A DNA stretch of 64,000 nt from GW2011-AR15 sp964428335. Lineage in GTDB: Archaea > Nanobdellota > Nanobdellia > Woesearchaeales > GW2011-AR15. Positions 45,434-55,298 of this stretch are shown one piece after another (positions within the stretch are counted from its first letter, which is position 1; each line of letters opens with the position of its first letter). The stretch is taken from positions 1-64,000 of the forward strand of contig CAYRXW010000002.1 in the NCBI GenBank assembly GCA_964428335.1, in the 5' to 3' direction. The notes beneath the pieces were generated by a model. It ran no database searches. It was not told the DNA's origin and saw only the letters and a program-made list of their open reading frames with translations. The position numbers were made by a program, and so were the translations under genes.

Positions 45434-47506
45434 ATGAAATTCAAGTTTATATTAAGTGTATTATTCTTATTATTAGTCTCGGGCGTCTTTGCAGCTGAGA
45501 TACTTACAACAGACGCCAATGGCAATCCGAAATATGATTATGAACCGCAGGAAAGCGTCTATATCCAGGGTATAGGATTTGTCCCTAATTCACTTATCGA
45601 TATCACAATAATAAGGCCTGATTCAAGCGTTGAATCATGCGATTCAAGTTCTTGTCATTATAGATACCCACAGGGTCAGATCTCTTCAGATGAAGAAGGT
45701 GATTTCACAATCCTTTATGCATTAAACGGCATCAGGGGAAATTATTCTGTCACAGTTACAGATGGAACAAATACAGTCTACACAACTTTCCTTGACGCAA
45801 GAAATATTTTGTCAGCAACAGTTAACGGACTAAGTTCTACAACAGTCGATCCAGGAGATTCAGTTACAGTATCACTAACAGTCCAGACAACAGGTGTACT
45901 CCTGAATGATGATTGGAAATCAACAGCATATAGAATTGAAGGTGGCTCATGGACATGTGTCAATACAAATGATTTTACATCAGCAGGAACAAATTCAGAC
46001 TCTTTTAATATTAATGCTCCTCTTTTAGCAGGAACATATAATCTGGAACTTATAGCATACCAATTTAACTTATGCCTTGGCTCATCCAGTAATACACTTA
46101 CTAAATTAGATGCTATCATTGTTTCGAGTGCAGTATGCGGAGACCTTGATTTAGATTATCCTGAAACATGTGAAGACGGAAATACAGACAATGATGACGG
46201 CTGTTCATCATCATGTCAAATAGAATATGGCTGGGAATGCTCAGGTCTTCCAAGCCAGTGCTATGAAGTCTGCGGAAACGGAATAATAACTCAGAACGAA
46301 GAATGCGATGATGAAAATGATGACAGTGGAGACGGCTGTTCATCATCATGTGAAATTGAGGAAGGCTGGGTTTGTGAGAGTGAAGAAGAAGGGGATGAAA
46401 GCGAATGCATTACAATAAACCCAGAACTTCAAGATGCATGCGGCCTTGATGTAGTTCTTATAATAGACAGTTCAGCAAGCATGTCAAATTCAGATATTTC
46501 ACAGATAAAAACTGTCCTAAATGGAATAGCAAATGAACTTTTGCCTTCCACTCCAACTGAAATTGCAGTGATTGATTTTGATAACACTGCATCATTGATT
46601 CAGGATTACACTTCAGACATAAACTTAATTGAGACAGCAGTAAATTCAGTCTCAAGAAACGGATTTACAAATTGGGAAGATGCGCTTGAAGAAGCCCATG
46701 AAGAATTCAATAACAGGCTGGATAAGCCAGATCTGTATATCTTTGCAGGAGGAGGGAATCCGAATGCACATGGAGACGGACCAAATCTAGATTTCCCGGT
46801 TGTTGCAACAGCATATGCAGTAGAGGATGCTGACCAGATAAAGCTTGATGGTGTAAGGATAATTACTTTAGGGTTTACAAACAATCCAGCAGAATCAAGG
46901 CTTAAAGAGATTTCAAGCGAAGATGCTTACTACAGCAACTTTGATACGCTTGGAACAGAGATAAAGGAAAAAGCAGAAGCTCTTTGCAAATCATATATAA
47001 CTGTGCAAAAACTAGTGAATGGAACACCAACAGCAGGATGGGAATTCTCATTGAATCTGACAGGAGGAAATGCAGAATCATATCTTGGAACTACTAATGA
47101 ATCAGGAGAGGTAAGATTCGAGATTGATCTTGATGAAGAGACAGCGATTGCAAATCTAACAGAGACATTGCAGCAGTACTATTCTGTCACAAGCGCTTCA
47201 TGCGAATTAGATGAAGATGAACTTGGGATATATGACGGTAATAGGACAATTTCAGGAATAGCTATAGGAGTAAACCAGAATGTGCTATGCACCTTCAACA
47301 ACAACCTTCTATCCCACTGTGGAGATAATGAGACACAGGAACCAAATGATTATGGTGAAGAGGAAGAATGTGACGATGGGAACCTTGAAGATGAAGATGG
47401 CTGTTCAGCAATATGTGAGCTTGAAGGTGTAACGACACAGATCATGCCAGGCCTGATTATGGGAATGCTTCTCATGGCAGTTCTTATAATTGGGATGAGA
47501 AAGTGA
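45434..47506 (+). CDS. Secreted VWA protein with DUF4215 Cys-rich repeats and C-terminal anchor
   Basis: The 690-residue protein has a signal peptide (1-21), beta domains to about 230, and two DUF4215-type repeats near 233-330 (EECDDENDDSGDGCSSSC). A VWA domain near 335-522 contains DVVLIIDSSASMSNSD (D-x-S-x-S MIDAS). A SpaA/prealbumin-like beta domain near 522-622 and a third DUF4215 repeat near 627-665 follow. The C-terminus is a short hydrophobic helix with a basic end, IMPGLIMGMLLMAVLIIGMRK, with no cytosolic domain. This tripartite end (short motif, helix, RK) is the form recognised by exo- and archaeosortases. It overlaps the next gene (GTGA), and an archaeosortase-like gene lies two genes on. 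Confidence 0.75.
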   Translation: MKFKFILSVLFLLLVSGVFAAEILTTDANGNPKYDYEPQESVYIQGIGFVPNSLIDITIIRPDSSVESCDSSSCHYRYPQGQISSDEEGDFTILYALNGIRGNYSVTVTDGTNTVYTTFLDARNILSATVNGLSSTTVDPGDSVTVSLTVQTTGVLLNDDWKSTAYRIEGGSWTCVNTNDFTSAGTNSDSFNINAPLLAGTYNLELIAYQFNLCLGSSSNTLTKLDAIIVSSAVCGDLDLDYPETCEDGNTDNDDGCSSSCQIEYGWECSGLPSQCYEVCGNGIITQNEECDDENDDSGDGCSSSCEIEEGWVCESEEEGDESECITINPELQDACGLDVVLIIDSSASMSNSDISQIKTVLNGIANELLPSTPTEIAVIDFDNTASLIQDYTSDINLIETAVNSVSRNGFTNWEDALEEAHEEFNNRLDKPDLYIFAGGGNPNAHGDGPNLDFPVVATAYAVEDADQIKLDGVRIITLGFTNNPAESRLKEISSEDAYYSNFDTLGTEIKEKAEALCKSYITVQKLVNGTPTAGWEFSLNLTGGNAESYLGTTNESGEVRFEIDLDEETAIANLTETLQQYYSVTSASCELDEDELGIYDGNRTISGIAIGVNQNVLCTFNNNLLSHCGDNETQEPNDYGEEEECDDGNLEDEDGCSAICELEGVTTQIMPGLIMGMLLMAVLIIGMRK

Positions 47507-48432
47507 GAATTTACTTTTTTTATTTCTTATTGCTTTTGCTAATTTTTAATTCATCTGTTTTGGCACAAGTTTCTGAATTTTGTGGAAACGGAGAATTGGA
47601 CCTTCCAGCAGAAGAATGCGATGACGGGAATACAGACAACGGAGATGGCTGCAGTTCTGATTGCTTGGATGAATTCTGCGGAGATGGGATTGATAATAAT
47701 AATGATAATGAAGGATGCGATGACGGAAATTTAGATAATTCAGATGGATGTATTGACACATGTGAGATTGCACTCTGCGGGGACGGGTTTACTTACGAGG
47801 GATTTGAAGAATGCGATGATGGGAATGAATTGGATGAAGACACATGTTCTAATTCATGTTTGATAACTTTCTGTGGGGACAGCATAACAAACAACGGTGA
47901 GGAATGTGATGATGCCAACTCAGATAATAGCGATTATTGCAGGAACAATTGCACTCTTCCTATATGTGGAGATGGATTTGCAAGTCCAGATGAAGGGTGT
48001 GATGATGGAAATCTGATTGAGGGGGATGGCTGTAATGAATGCAACCTTGAATATTGTGGAGACTTCGTAATTAATAATGTCAACGAGGAATGTGATGATG
48101 GGGCAAACGAAGATGACTCAGACAGCTGTTTAGACGATTGCACAGCAACTTTTTGCGGAGATGGCATAATACAGGACACTAATGGGAATAGTTTTGATGA
48201 AGAATGCGATGATGGCAATAAAAAAAATGCTGATTCATGCTCAAACCTATGCATAATCAACTATTGCGGAGACAGTGTCATAAACAATGGTGAACAGTGC
48301 GATGATGGAAACAATAAAAATGGAGACGGATGTGCAATTTGCATTCTAGAAGGATATCCAGCATTTGCTTTGCCATTTTCAATAATACTCTTATTAATAT
48401 TTATGATTTTATTTATCGGGTCACGAAAATGA
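47503..48432 (+). CDS. Secreted protein of eight DUF4215 Cys-rich repeats with sortase-like C-terminal anchor
   Basis: The gene starts at GTG, overlapping the previous stop (GTGA). The 309-residue product has a signal peptide (1-21), then eight copies of CGDG-x(n)-EECDDGN-type units with C-x-x-DGCS-x-x-C (DUF4215) covering nearly all the mature chain. The C-terminus is FALPFSIILLLIFMILFIGSRK, a short helix with a basic end and no tail. The end matches that of the protein before it in form, and the next gene encodes the archaeosortase, overlapping by ATGA. The mature part is probably a disulfide-stapled rod outside the cell, processed at the ALP region by the adjacent enzyme (inference). Confidence 0.75.
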   Translation: MRIYFFYFLLLLLIFNSSVLAQVSEFCGNGELDLPAEECDDGNTDNGDGCSSDCLDEFCGDGIDNNNDNEGCDDGNLDNSDGCIDTCEIALCGDGFTYEGFEECDDGNELDEDTCSNSCLITFCGDSITNNGEECDDANSDNSDYCRNNCTLPICGDGFASPDEGCDDGNLIEGDGCNECNLEYCGDFVINNVNEECDDGANEDDSDSCLDDCTATFCGDGIIQDTNGNSFDEECDDGNKKNADSCSNLCIINYCGDSVINNGEQCDDGNNKNGDGCAICILEGYPAFALPFSIILLLIFMILFIGSRK

Positions 48433-48878
48433 GGTTTGCCTATAAATTCATAATTTATTTTAGCATATTTACAGTCATGTCATTATTTCTCGAAGAATTT
48501 TTTGTGGATTTTTTTATGTTTTTTATAGGGCCAACAGCTAAACTGATTGGAGCAACAATCATCTCAAACCAGATATCAGTAAAAGGAAACTTTCTATTGG
48601 TTGCAAAGGAATGCACAGGAATGCAGATATATAGCATGTTCCTTGCATTTGCGCTATCCTATAAGTTTAGTAGGAAGAATATTAATATCATTTTTATTTC
48701 TCTTGTAGGGTTGTTTTTCCTGAATTATATAAGGATAATATCGCTTATTGGAATAGCGGGCATAAATTTCGGATTATTCAAAATCCTGCATGGGTTCCTT
48801 TGGCCAGCATCTTTTTTCATCTTTACACTGATAGGGGTAATCTATTATAAAAATGAAGCAGATAAAAAAACAGATTGA
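48429..48878 (+). CDS. Archaeosortase/exosortase family transpeptidase
   Basis: I place the start at 48429 (ATGA overlap with the previous stop); an upstream in-frame codon lies inside the preceding gene. The 149-residue product has four or five membrane helices and the family's catalytic residues in order: Cys62 in AKECTGMQIYSMFLAFAL, Arg102 in FFLNYIRIISLIGIAGINFG, and His121 in KILHGFLWPASFF. Exosortases and archaeosortases cleave C-terminal sorting signals of exported proteins and may attach them to lipid. It is short for the family but contains the full core. Its likely substrates are the two Cys-rich proteins just upstream, and perhaps the giant downstream. The stop overlaps the next gene. 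Confidence 0.8.
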   Translation: MRFAYKFIIYFSIFTVMSLFLEEFFVDFFMFFIGPTAKLIGATIISNQISVKGNFLLVAKECTGMQIYSMFLAFALSYKFSRKNINIIFISLVGLFFLNYIRIISLIGIAGINFGLFKILHGFLWPASFFIFTLIGVIYYKNEADKKTD

Positions 48879-49320
48879 GTTTATCTGGAAATCAGTTGCA
48901 ATTAATTTAGTGCTTTATGTGCTGATGATACCATTTAACTTGCTCCAGCTTAGTATAGCCTTCTTTGTTAAGGTTACTGTTTTTTTTACAGGAGTAAATA
49001 TATCAATAATACCTGTAAGCCAGGGTCTTTTGCTTAAGGGAACCAATGCGCAGATTGGGATGATGCAGACATTTTTTGAACTTCTTACCTTAGCTTCTAT
49101 CACACTAGCGCTTAAAAAAAATAAGCTATTCCAGACAATGCTGCCAGTAATAATATATTATGTTGCACTATATTCTGCAGCATTGATATTATTTGAAAAA
49201 AATATTGATGCAACATTTATTACTGATTTTATAAGCTATCAATCAAGGTATCTTATTCTATTGCTTTTGGTATTTTGGTATGTGATAAACAAAAAATATG
49301 TTTTAGAAATGTTTAAATAG
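48853..49320 (+). CDS. Small membrane protein linked to the archaeosortase
   Basis: The 155-residue product has about four membrane helices (near residues 16-40, 65-90, 97-115 and 132-150) and overlaps the archaeosortase gene by 26 bases. It has no conserved Cys, Arg and His set. Its middle (QIGMMQTFFELLTLASITLA) vaguely resembles the Cys helix of the enzyme next door with Cys lost, so it could be a degenerate paralog or an accessory subunit. This is a weak resemblance only. No family is recognised. Confidence 0.6.
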   Translation: MKQIKKQIEFIWKSVAINLVLYVLMIPFNLLQLSIAFFVKVTVFFTGVNISIIPVSQGLLLKGTNAQIGMMQTFFELLTLASITLALKKNKLFQTMLPVIIYYVALYSAALILFEKNIDATFITDFISYQSRYLILLLLVFWYVINKKYVLEMFK

Positions 49321-49358
49321 AAGATTGCTTCACAAGTTTTAAAAAGGGGTGGCGTAGA

Positions 49359-52300
49359 TTGAAAAATAAACTTTTATTTGTTATATTGCTATTAATATTC
49401 TCACTATTGTTTGCATTTGCAACAACAAACATTATCTCAACAAGTCCTTTAAACAGGACATGGACAACAGATACCACCCCAAGTTTTACGGTCAATATCA
49501 CAAATAATGTCAGTAATAACGTGACATGTGAGCTCTTCATAAATGGAGCAGGGTATTTCCGAAATACCACAGTTTTCAATAAGACAGTAACCACCCTGAC
49601 GTCAAACGCCACCTTGACCCAGGGAGCATACCAATGGTATGTCAACTGTACAGATGTCGCCCCTAGCACAACAAAATCTTCTGTAAGAGTATTTTACCTG
49701 GACACTGTAAATCCAGTTGGAACATTAAACAAGCCTCAAAACAACACTTATGGAGGAAACTCAGTCACTTTTAATTTTACAGGAACAGACTTTGATTCAA
49801 ACTTAAGCTATACATTATTCATCAACCATAGGTTGAACCAGACAGGCTACACCCAGACAAACAATACAGATATTCTGCTAACAGTCGGCGGATTTTCAAA
49901 CGGAGCAAAATACAACTGGACAATACAGCTGACAGATGAAACAAGCCATATGATCAATTTCACAAGCTATTTCACAGGGGATACAGTAATCCCTAGCGCA
50001 AACCTATTCTTAGGATTGAATGGTACATGGACAACAGATAACACAACAACCCTTTCATTCAATATAACTGATAACTTCAACTCATCAAACAGATATATTG
50101 TTTATGTGGATAGCGTTGCAAGGAATACAAGTACAGTATATAATAATACGCAGGTATCTTTGACATTAGGACAGCTATCTTCAGGAACCCACAGAATACA
50201 CGTATATTCATATGATACAGCAAGAAATGTTGATAACTCCTCAGTCTTAGTGCTTTATGTAGACAATAAGTTGCCGACATCAACAATATCAAGCCCTGCA
50301 AATAACAGCTGGACAACAGATACAACACCAAGCGTAACTTTTACATTGACAGATGATGCAGATGGTGTTTCTCCTAATGTAATTAACTACACATTGTTTT
50401 CAAATGGTGTAGCCTATAACAGAAGTACAGTTGCAAATAACACAGCAAAGACAGTAGCATTCACAAGCGTACTTTCACAAGGAGTTAATAGAATCGTAGT
50501 AGAAGCAATGGATAATGCTGGAAGAAGGACAAATTCAACAGTAAGGGTAGTTAATATTGATAGTGTAGTTCCAGCAGTTTTTATATCTACTTCAGGAAAT
50601 AACACCTGGACAACTGATAATACACCAAACTTAGCATTTAACATTACAGATAATGTAGATACAACATTAAATTATACGGTATATGTAGACAGTGTACAGA
50701 GAAACAAAAGTACAGTAGCAAACAACACAAATTTAGTTTTAACATTAGCTACTCTTTCATCAGGTGCACATAGAATATATGTAAGAGGAGTAGATGAAGC
50801 AGGGAATGCAGCAAATTCATCCATATTAACTTATTATATAGATAACACTGTTCCGACATCAACAATATCAAGCCCAGCAAACAACAGCTGGACAATCGAT
50901 ACAACCCCAAGTGTAGTATTTACATTGACAGATGACGCAGATACATTACTAAACTATACCTTGTTCTCAAATGGAGTAGCCTATAACAGAAGTACAGTCG
51001 CAAATAACACAGGAAAGACAGTGGCATTCACAAGCGTCTTGTCACAGGGAGTGAATAGGATAGTAGTTGAAGCGATGGACAATGCAGGCAGGAGGACAAA
51101 TTCAACAGTAAGAGTAGTTAATATAGATACAACAGCTCCGACAGCTAATTTGATTCTTACAGCAAACAACACTTGGACAACAGACAATACAACAGACATT
51201 ACTTTTAATATAACAGATGCACTTGACAGCGTGCTTAATTATACTATTTATGTAGATAGCGTTGCAAGAAATACAAGTACAAGAGCAAATAACACACCTT
51301 TAACATTAACATTAGGTCAACTTTCATCTGGCACTCACAGGATCCACGTGTATTCATTTGATGAAGCTGGAAATACAGACAACTCATCAGTTTTAGTCTT
51401 GTATGTTGATAACAAGTTACCGACATCAGCAATATCATCTCCAGCAAATAACAGTTGGACAACCGATACAACTCCAAGTGTCACATTCACATTGACAGAT
51501 GACGCAGACACCCTATTGAACTACACATTATTTGCAAACGGTGTCGCATACAACAGGAGCACTGTAGCAAACAACACAGCAAAGACTGTGGCATTCACAA
51601 GCGTCTTGTCACAGGGAGTAAATAGGCTTGTAGTAGAATCTATGGATAATGCTGGAAGAAGGACAAACAGTACAGTAAGGGTATTAAATATCGACAATGT
51701 TGCACCCGTAGCAAATTTAGTATTGACAGCAAACAACACATGGATAACAGACAGTACACCAGACATAGCCTTCAATATAACAGATAATGTTGATTTAACA
51801 TTGAATTACACAGTCTATGTGGACAGCGTAGCAAGAAACACAAGCACAGTTGCAAACAATACACAGGTCACATTGACACTCGCTGCTCTTTCGGCAGGTT
51901 CGCATAGAGTTTTTGTATATACTATTGATGAAGCAGGCAACACAGCGAACTCAACTATCAAGACAATAAAGATCGACACAACAGCACCTTCAACAACAGC
52001 AAGCGCAGTTCTAAATTGGCAACCCGCATCATTTACAGTCAACTTTACTGCAACTGATGCGCACTCATCAGTCAACAGAACAACCTATAGGATTGATGGA
52101 GGTTCATGGGTAAATGGATCAACAGTGCTCATCAACTCTAATGGGAACCATACCCTCAATTTTTATTCAGTTGATGATGTCGGCAACAATGAGAGCATTA
52201 AGACAACTTATGCAGCGTTTGATAATGCATCACCTTTAGTAAGTCTTAGGTTGACAGCAAACAATACCTGGACTACTGATAACACTCCTACATTGAATTT

Positions 52301-55265
52301 CAATTATTCAGAAATTGTTGGAAAATATGTTAATTATGATATTATTGTAGATAGTCTCAGCGTTGGTTCAGGCAATAGTGGAAATGCATCTCAATCAATT
52401 GATACACCTGCATTGTCTTCTGGTACTCATAGAATATTCATCCACACAGAGGATTTAGCTGGAAACGAGGCGAACTCATCCAAGTTAGTGCTGTTCGTAG
52501 ACAACGCTGTCCCTACATCAGTAATCTCATCACCAGTCAACAACAGCTGGACAACAGATTCCACACCTGTAATAAATTTCACTTTGACAGATGATGCTGA
52601 CAGTTTGTTGAATTATACAATATATATAGGAACATCAACTTATTCAGCCTACAACAGAAGTACAGTAGCAAACAACAGTGCAAAGACAGTAGCAATAAAC
52701 GCAGGCTTAGCAGATGGAACATATAACCTGAAAGTTGAAGCAATGGATTCAGCAGGAAGAAGGACAAATAGTTCAATAAGAGTATTTAACGTAGATACAA
52801 CTGCTCCAAGTGCAAACTTAATACTTTCAGCAAATAACACCTGGATAACAGACAACACTCCGGATATTACATTTAACATAACAGATAATGTTGATGTCCT
52901 ATTGAACTACACAGTCTATGTAGACAGTGTAGCAAGAAACAGAAGCACTCTTGCAAGCAACACTCCATTGACATTGACACTTACATCTTTAACAGATGGG
53001 ACACACAGGATACATGTGTATTCATATGATTCAGCAGGCAACACAGACAATTCCTCAGTTCTTGTATTGAAAGTAGACACAACTTCGCCAAGTGCAAACT
53101 TAGTGATGAGTGCAAATAATACATGGACAACAGATACAACTCCAACAATAACATTCAACATAACAGATGCATTGGATAGTGTACTTAATTACACAGTCTA
53201 TGTTGATTCAGTAGCAAGGAATAGAAGCGTTATTACAAATAACACGCTATTGGGAATAACGCTTGCAACATTAACAGATGGAACGCACAGGATACATGTC
53301 TATTCAAGAGACGAATCAGGCAATGTAGATAACTCCTCAGTCTTAGTGCTTAAGATTGATTCAACAAATCCAGGAATAACACTAAATCTTCCTGTAAATG
53401 ATTCAAATGTCTCCAGTACAACAGTAAGTTTCAATTTCACAGGGACAGATAACATTGATACAAACATGAGCTACCAGTTCTTTGTGAATGGCGATCTGAA
53501 CAGGTCAGGCTACACCAACACAAATAATTCAGACATAACCTTCAGTGTTGGCAGTTTTGATTCTGAAACAGAATACAATTGGACAGTTGAAGTAACTGAT
53601 AATGCTGGAAATAGAATAAATGCAACTGTCAAATACTTTACAGTCGTTGATACTACTGCACCGACATCAGCTCCTGCAGCCCTCAATGTCAGTGATTCAG
53701 ATTCAGACGGGAATATAGAGCTTTCATGGCTTGCAGATGCAAATGCCACCTCTTATAGAGTATATAGGAACAGTTCAGAAATAACTGATGCAACAAACCT
53801 GACAGCATTAAAAACACTAACAGGAACAACATTTGAGGACAACACAACAGTTGACGGGACAACATACTGGTATGCTGTGACATCAGTTGATGCATCAGAT
53901 AATGAGGACATGACAGTTACCTCACCAAGCTACAACGCAACAGCAAATGATTCAAAAGTCCCAAGGCTTCCGCTCAATGTCAACACAAGCACTTTGCCAA
54001 ATGGCTCAGTCCTTGTATCATGGAACGCAACTAAAAGGGACGTCTCAGGAAACCTTGACTTAAGTGTGACTTATAGGGTATTCAGGACAACAAACAGGAC
54101 AGCATTGAACACAAGTTCCTCAGTTGAAAACATTGGAAACACAACAAACAATTACTATTATGATATAAATATGACAACAGGCACAAACTATACCTATGTC
54201 ATAGCAGCGTTTGATGACGGAAGTAATTACAACAGCTCAAAGACAAGCTTTGAAGCCATTGTTCCGACAGAATGCACAACCTCCTATTCATATGGCGCAT
54301 TCAGTTCCTGCTCAGGTGGAGAAAAATCAAGGGACGGGACAAGAATATGTTATGGTGGCGGAGCGACTGAAGATACAGACACAGCAAGCTGCTCATCATC
54401 AGGTGGCGGAAGTGGTGGCTCATCAAGCAGCTCATCAAGTAGTGCAGTAGGAACTTCATCAAATCCTTCATCAGTAAGGTTGTTTAATTCCTTAAGCGAA
54501 GAGACCCCAGCTGTAATGCCAGTAAGCAATTCAGAAATAGGGATTACAGAACTTAAGATTTTTGTAAATAACCTTGTAAGCAGGGCAACAATAGTTGTTG
54601 AAAAACTTCCAGGTAAGCCAACATCACTGGATGAACCTACTCAAACAGTATTTAGGTATATAGAGATAAAGAAAGTGGTTCTTACAGAAGAAAACATAGA
54701 AAAAGCGATGGTAAAATTCAAGATAGAAAAGAAATGGCTTACTGATAATAATCTTGATGTAAATTCAGTTTCGCTGCTTAGGTATACTACAAAATGGGTC
54801 AAGCTTTCAACTAAAAGGCTTTCAGAAGATAATGATTTCATCTATTTTGAATCTGAAACCCCAGGATTCAGCTACTTTGCGATTGCAGCAGACAAGGCAG
54901 CTGTGGTTGAAGAGCAAAAAGTGGTTGAGCCTGAAGCCGAGGTTATTGTCCCGGCAGAAGAGATAGTAAAGGAAGAAGAAACAAAGGATGCTGAAGTTGT
55001 TAAAGAGCCTGTAAAGCCAGCCAATGAAAAAAAGCCGCTTTGGCTATTGTTTTTCATTGTCTTAGTTTTTGGTCTAGCAGTTCTTTTGCTTTATATAAAA
55101 GGAAAAAGAAGGCATGAATCAGAAAACCTAGAGCGCCACAAAGGTCCGGTGCATACACATCCATCTCATGTGCATTCAGGTCACAATCATCATGAGCATG
55201 CACATCAGGAAGACCACAGCTATGATAAAATTGAGGAAGAGTTGAATCAACTTAAGAAAAGATAA
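49359..55265 (+). CDS. Giant Ig-repeat surface protein with PGF-pre-PGF domain, membrane helix and His-rich tail
   Basis: The 1968-residue protein starts at TTG after a GGGGTGGCG site. It has a signal peptide (1-20), then alternating Ig-like repeats of two kinds to about 1430 (one with SPANNSWTTDTTPSVTFTLT, the other with TANNTWTTDNTTDITFNI), and two FN3 domains near 1433-1636. A short Cys and Ser/Gly-rich linker follows. The PGF-pre-PGF domain near 1706-1845 includes KLPGKPTSLDEPTQTVFRYI, then TPGFSYFAIA. An acidic linker leads to a membrane helix near 1893-1913, then a basic stretch and a cytosolic His-rich tail. In other archaea the PGF-pre-PGF domain precedes a PGF-CTERM signal cut by an archaeosortase. 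Here no PGF signal is seen, so the membrane helix anchors it directly (inference). Confidence 0.8.
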   Translation: MKNKLLFVILLLIFSLLFAFATTNIISTSPLNRTWTTDTTPSFTVNITNNVSNNVTCELFINGAGYFRNTTVFNKTVTTLTSNATLTQGAYQWYVNCTDVAPSTTKSSVRVFYLDTVNPVGTLNKPQNNTYGGNSVTFNFTGTDFDSNLSYTLFINHRLNQTGYTQTNNTDILLTVGGFSNGAKYNWTIQLTDETSHMINFTSYFTGDTVIPSANLFLGLNGTWTTDNTTTLSFNITDNFNSSNRYIVYVDSVARNTSTVYNNTQVSLTLGQLSSGTHRIHVYSYDTARNVDNSSVLVLYVDNKLPTSTISSPANNSWTTDTTPSVTFTLTDDADGVSPNVINYTLFSNGVAYNRSTVANNTAKTVAFTSVLSQGVNRIVVEAMDNAGRRTNSTVRVVNIDSVVPAVFISTSGNNTWTTDNTPNLAFNITDNVDTTLNYTVYVDSVQRNKSTVANNTNLVLTLATLSSGAHRIYVRGVDEAGNAANSSILTYYIDNTVPTSTISSPANNSWTIDTTPSVVFTLTDDADTLLNYTLFSNGVAYNRSTVANNTGKTVAFTSVLSQGVNRIVVEAMDNAGRRTNSTVRVVNIDTTAPTANLILTANNTWTTDNTTDITFNITDALDSVLNYTIYVDSVARNTSTRANNTPLTLTLGQLSSGTHRIHVYSFDEAGNTDNSSVLVLYVDNKLPTSAISSPANNSWTTDTTPSVTFTLTDDADTLLNYTLFANGVAYNRSTVANNTAKTVAFTSVLSQGVNRLVVESMDNAGRRTNSTVRVLNIDNVAPVANLVLTANNTWITDSTPDIAFNITDNVDLTLNYTVYVDSVARNTSTVANNTQVTLTLAALSAGSHRVFVYTIDEAGNTANSTIKTIKIDTTAPSTTASAVLNWQPASFTVNFTATDAHSSVNRTTYRIDGGSWVNGSTVLINSNGNHTLNFYSVDDVGNNESIKTTYAAFDNASPLVSLRLTANNTWTTDNTPTLNFNYSEIVGKYVNYDIIVDSLSVGSGNSGNASQSIDTPALSSGTHRIFIHTEDLAGNEANSSKLVLFVDNAVPTSVISSPVNNSWTTDSTPVINFTLTDDADSLLNYTIYIGTSTYSAYNRSTVANNSAKTVAINAGLADGTYNLKVEAMDSAGRRTNSSIRVFNVDTTAPSANLILSANNTWITDNTPDITFNITDNVDVLLNYTVYVDSVARNRSTLASNTPLTLTLTSLTDGTHRIHVYSYDSAGNTDNSSVLVLKVDTTSPSANLVMSANNTWTTDTTPTITFNITDALDSVLNYTVYVDSVARNRSVITNNTLLGITLATLTDGTHRIHVYSRDESGNVDNSSVLVLKIDSTNPGITLNLPVNDSNVSSTTVSFNFTGTDNIDTNMSYQFFVNGDLNRSGYTNTNNSDITFSVGSFDSETEYNWTVEVTDNAGNRINATVKYFTVVDTTAPTSAPAALNVSDSDSDGNIELSWLADANATSYRVYRNSSEITDATNLTALKTLTGTTFEDNTTVDGTTYWYAVTSVDASDNEDMTVTSPSYNATANDSKVPRLPLNVNTSTLPNGSVLVSWNATKRDVSGNLDLSVTYRVFRTTNRTALNTSSSVENIGNTTNNYYYDINMTTGTNYTYVIAAFDDGSNYNSSKTSFEAIVPTECTTSYSYGAFSSCSGGEKSRDGTRICYGGGATEDTDTASCSSSGGGSGGSSSSSSSSAVGTSSNPSSVRLFNSLSEETPAVMPVSNSEIGITELKIFVNNLVSRATIVVEKLPGKPTSLDEPTQTVFRYIEIKKVVLTEENIEKAMVKFKIEKKWLTDNNLDVNSVSLLRYTTKWVKLSTKRLSEDNDFIYFESETPGFSYFAIAADKAAVVEEQKVVEPEAEVIVPAEEIVKEEETKDAEVVKEPVKPANEKKPLWLLFFIVLVFGLAVLLLYIKGKRRHESENLERHKGPVHTHPSHVHSGHNHHEHAHQEDHSYDKIEEELNQLKKR
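50280..51780 (+). repeat. 567-bp tandem units (189 residues) in the Ig-repeat region
   Basis: The sequence TCACAAGCGT, in a nearly identical 40-base context, occurs at 50461, 51028 and 51595, exactly 567 bases apart twice. Each unit holds one of each of the two alternating Ig-like repeats. Outside this block the repeats are more diverged, so the amplification looks recent. Confidence 0.75.
55137..55217 (+). other. His-rich tail of the giant protein
   Basis: Eleven of 27 residues are His, with Pro, Ser, Gly and Asn between them. The tail lies on the cytosolic side of the last membrane helix, so a metal-binding role is possible. Confidence 0.6.
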
Positions 55266-55276
55266 CTCTTAAATAC
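55266..55276 (+). promoter_or_regulatory. TATA-like box for the signal peptidase gene
   Basis: AACTCTTAAATACAAG-type sequence lies about 28 bases before the ATG at 55299. An 11-base T tract between them (55287-55297) could end the transcript of the giant. Confidence 0.4.
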
Positions 55277-55298
55277 AAGCTTTACTCTTTTTTTTTTT

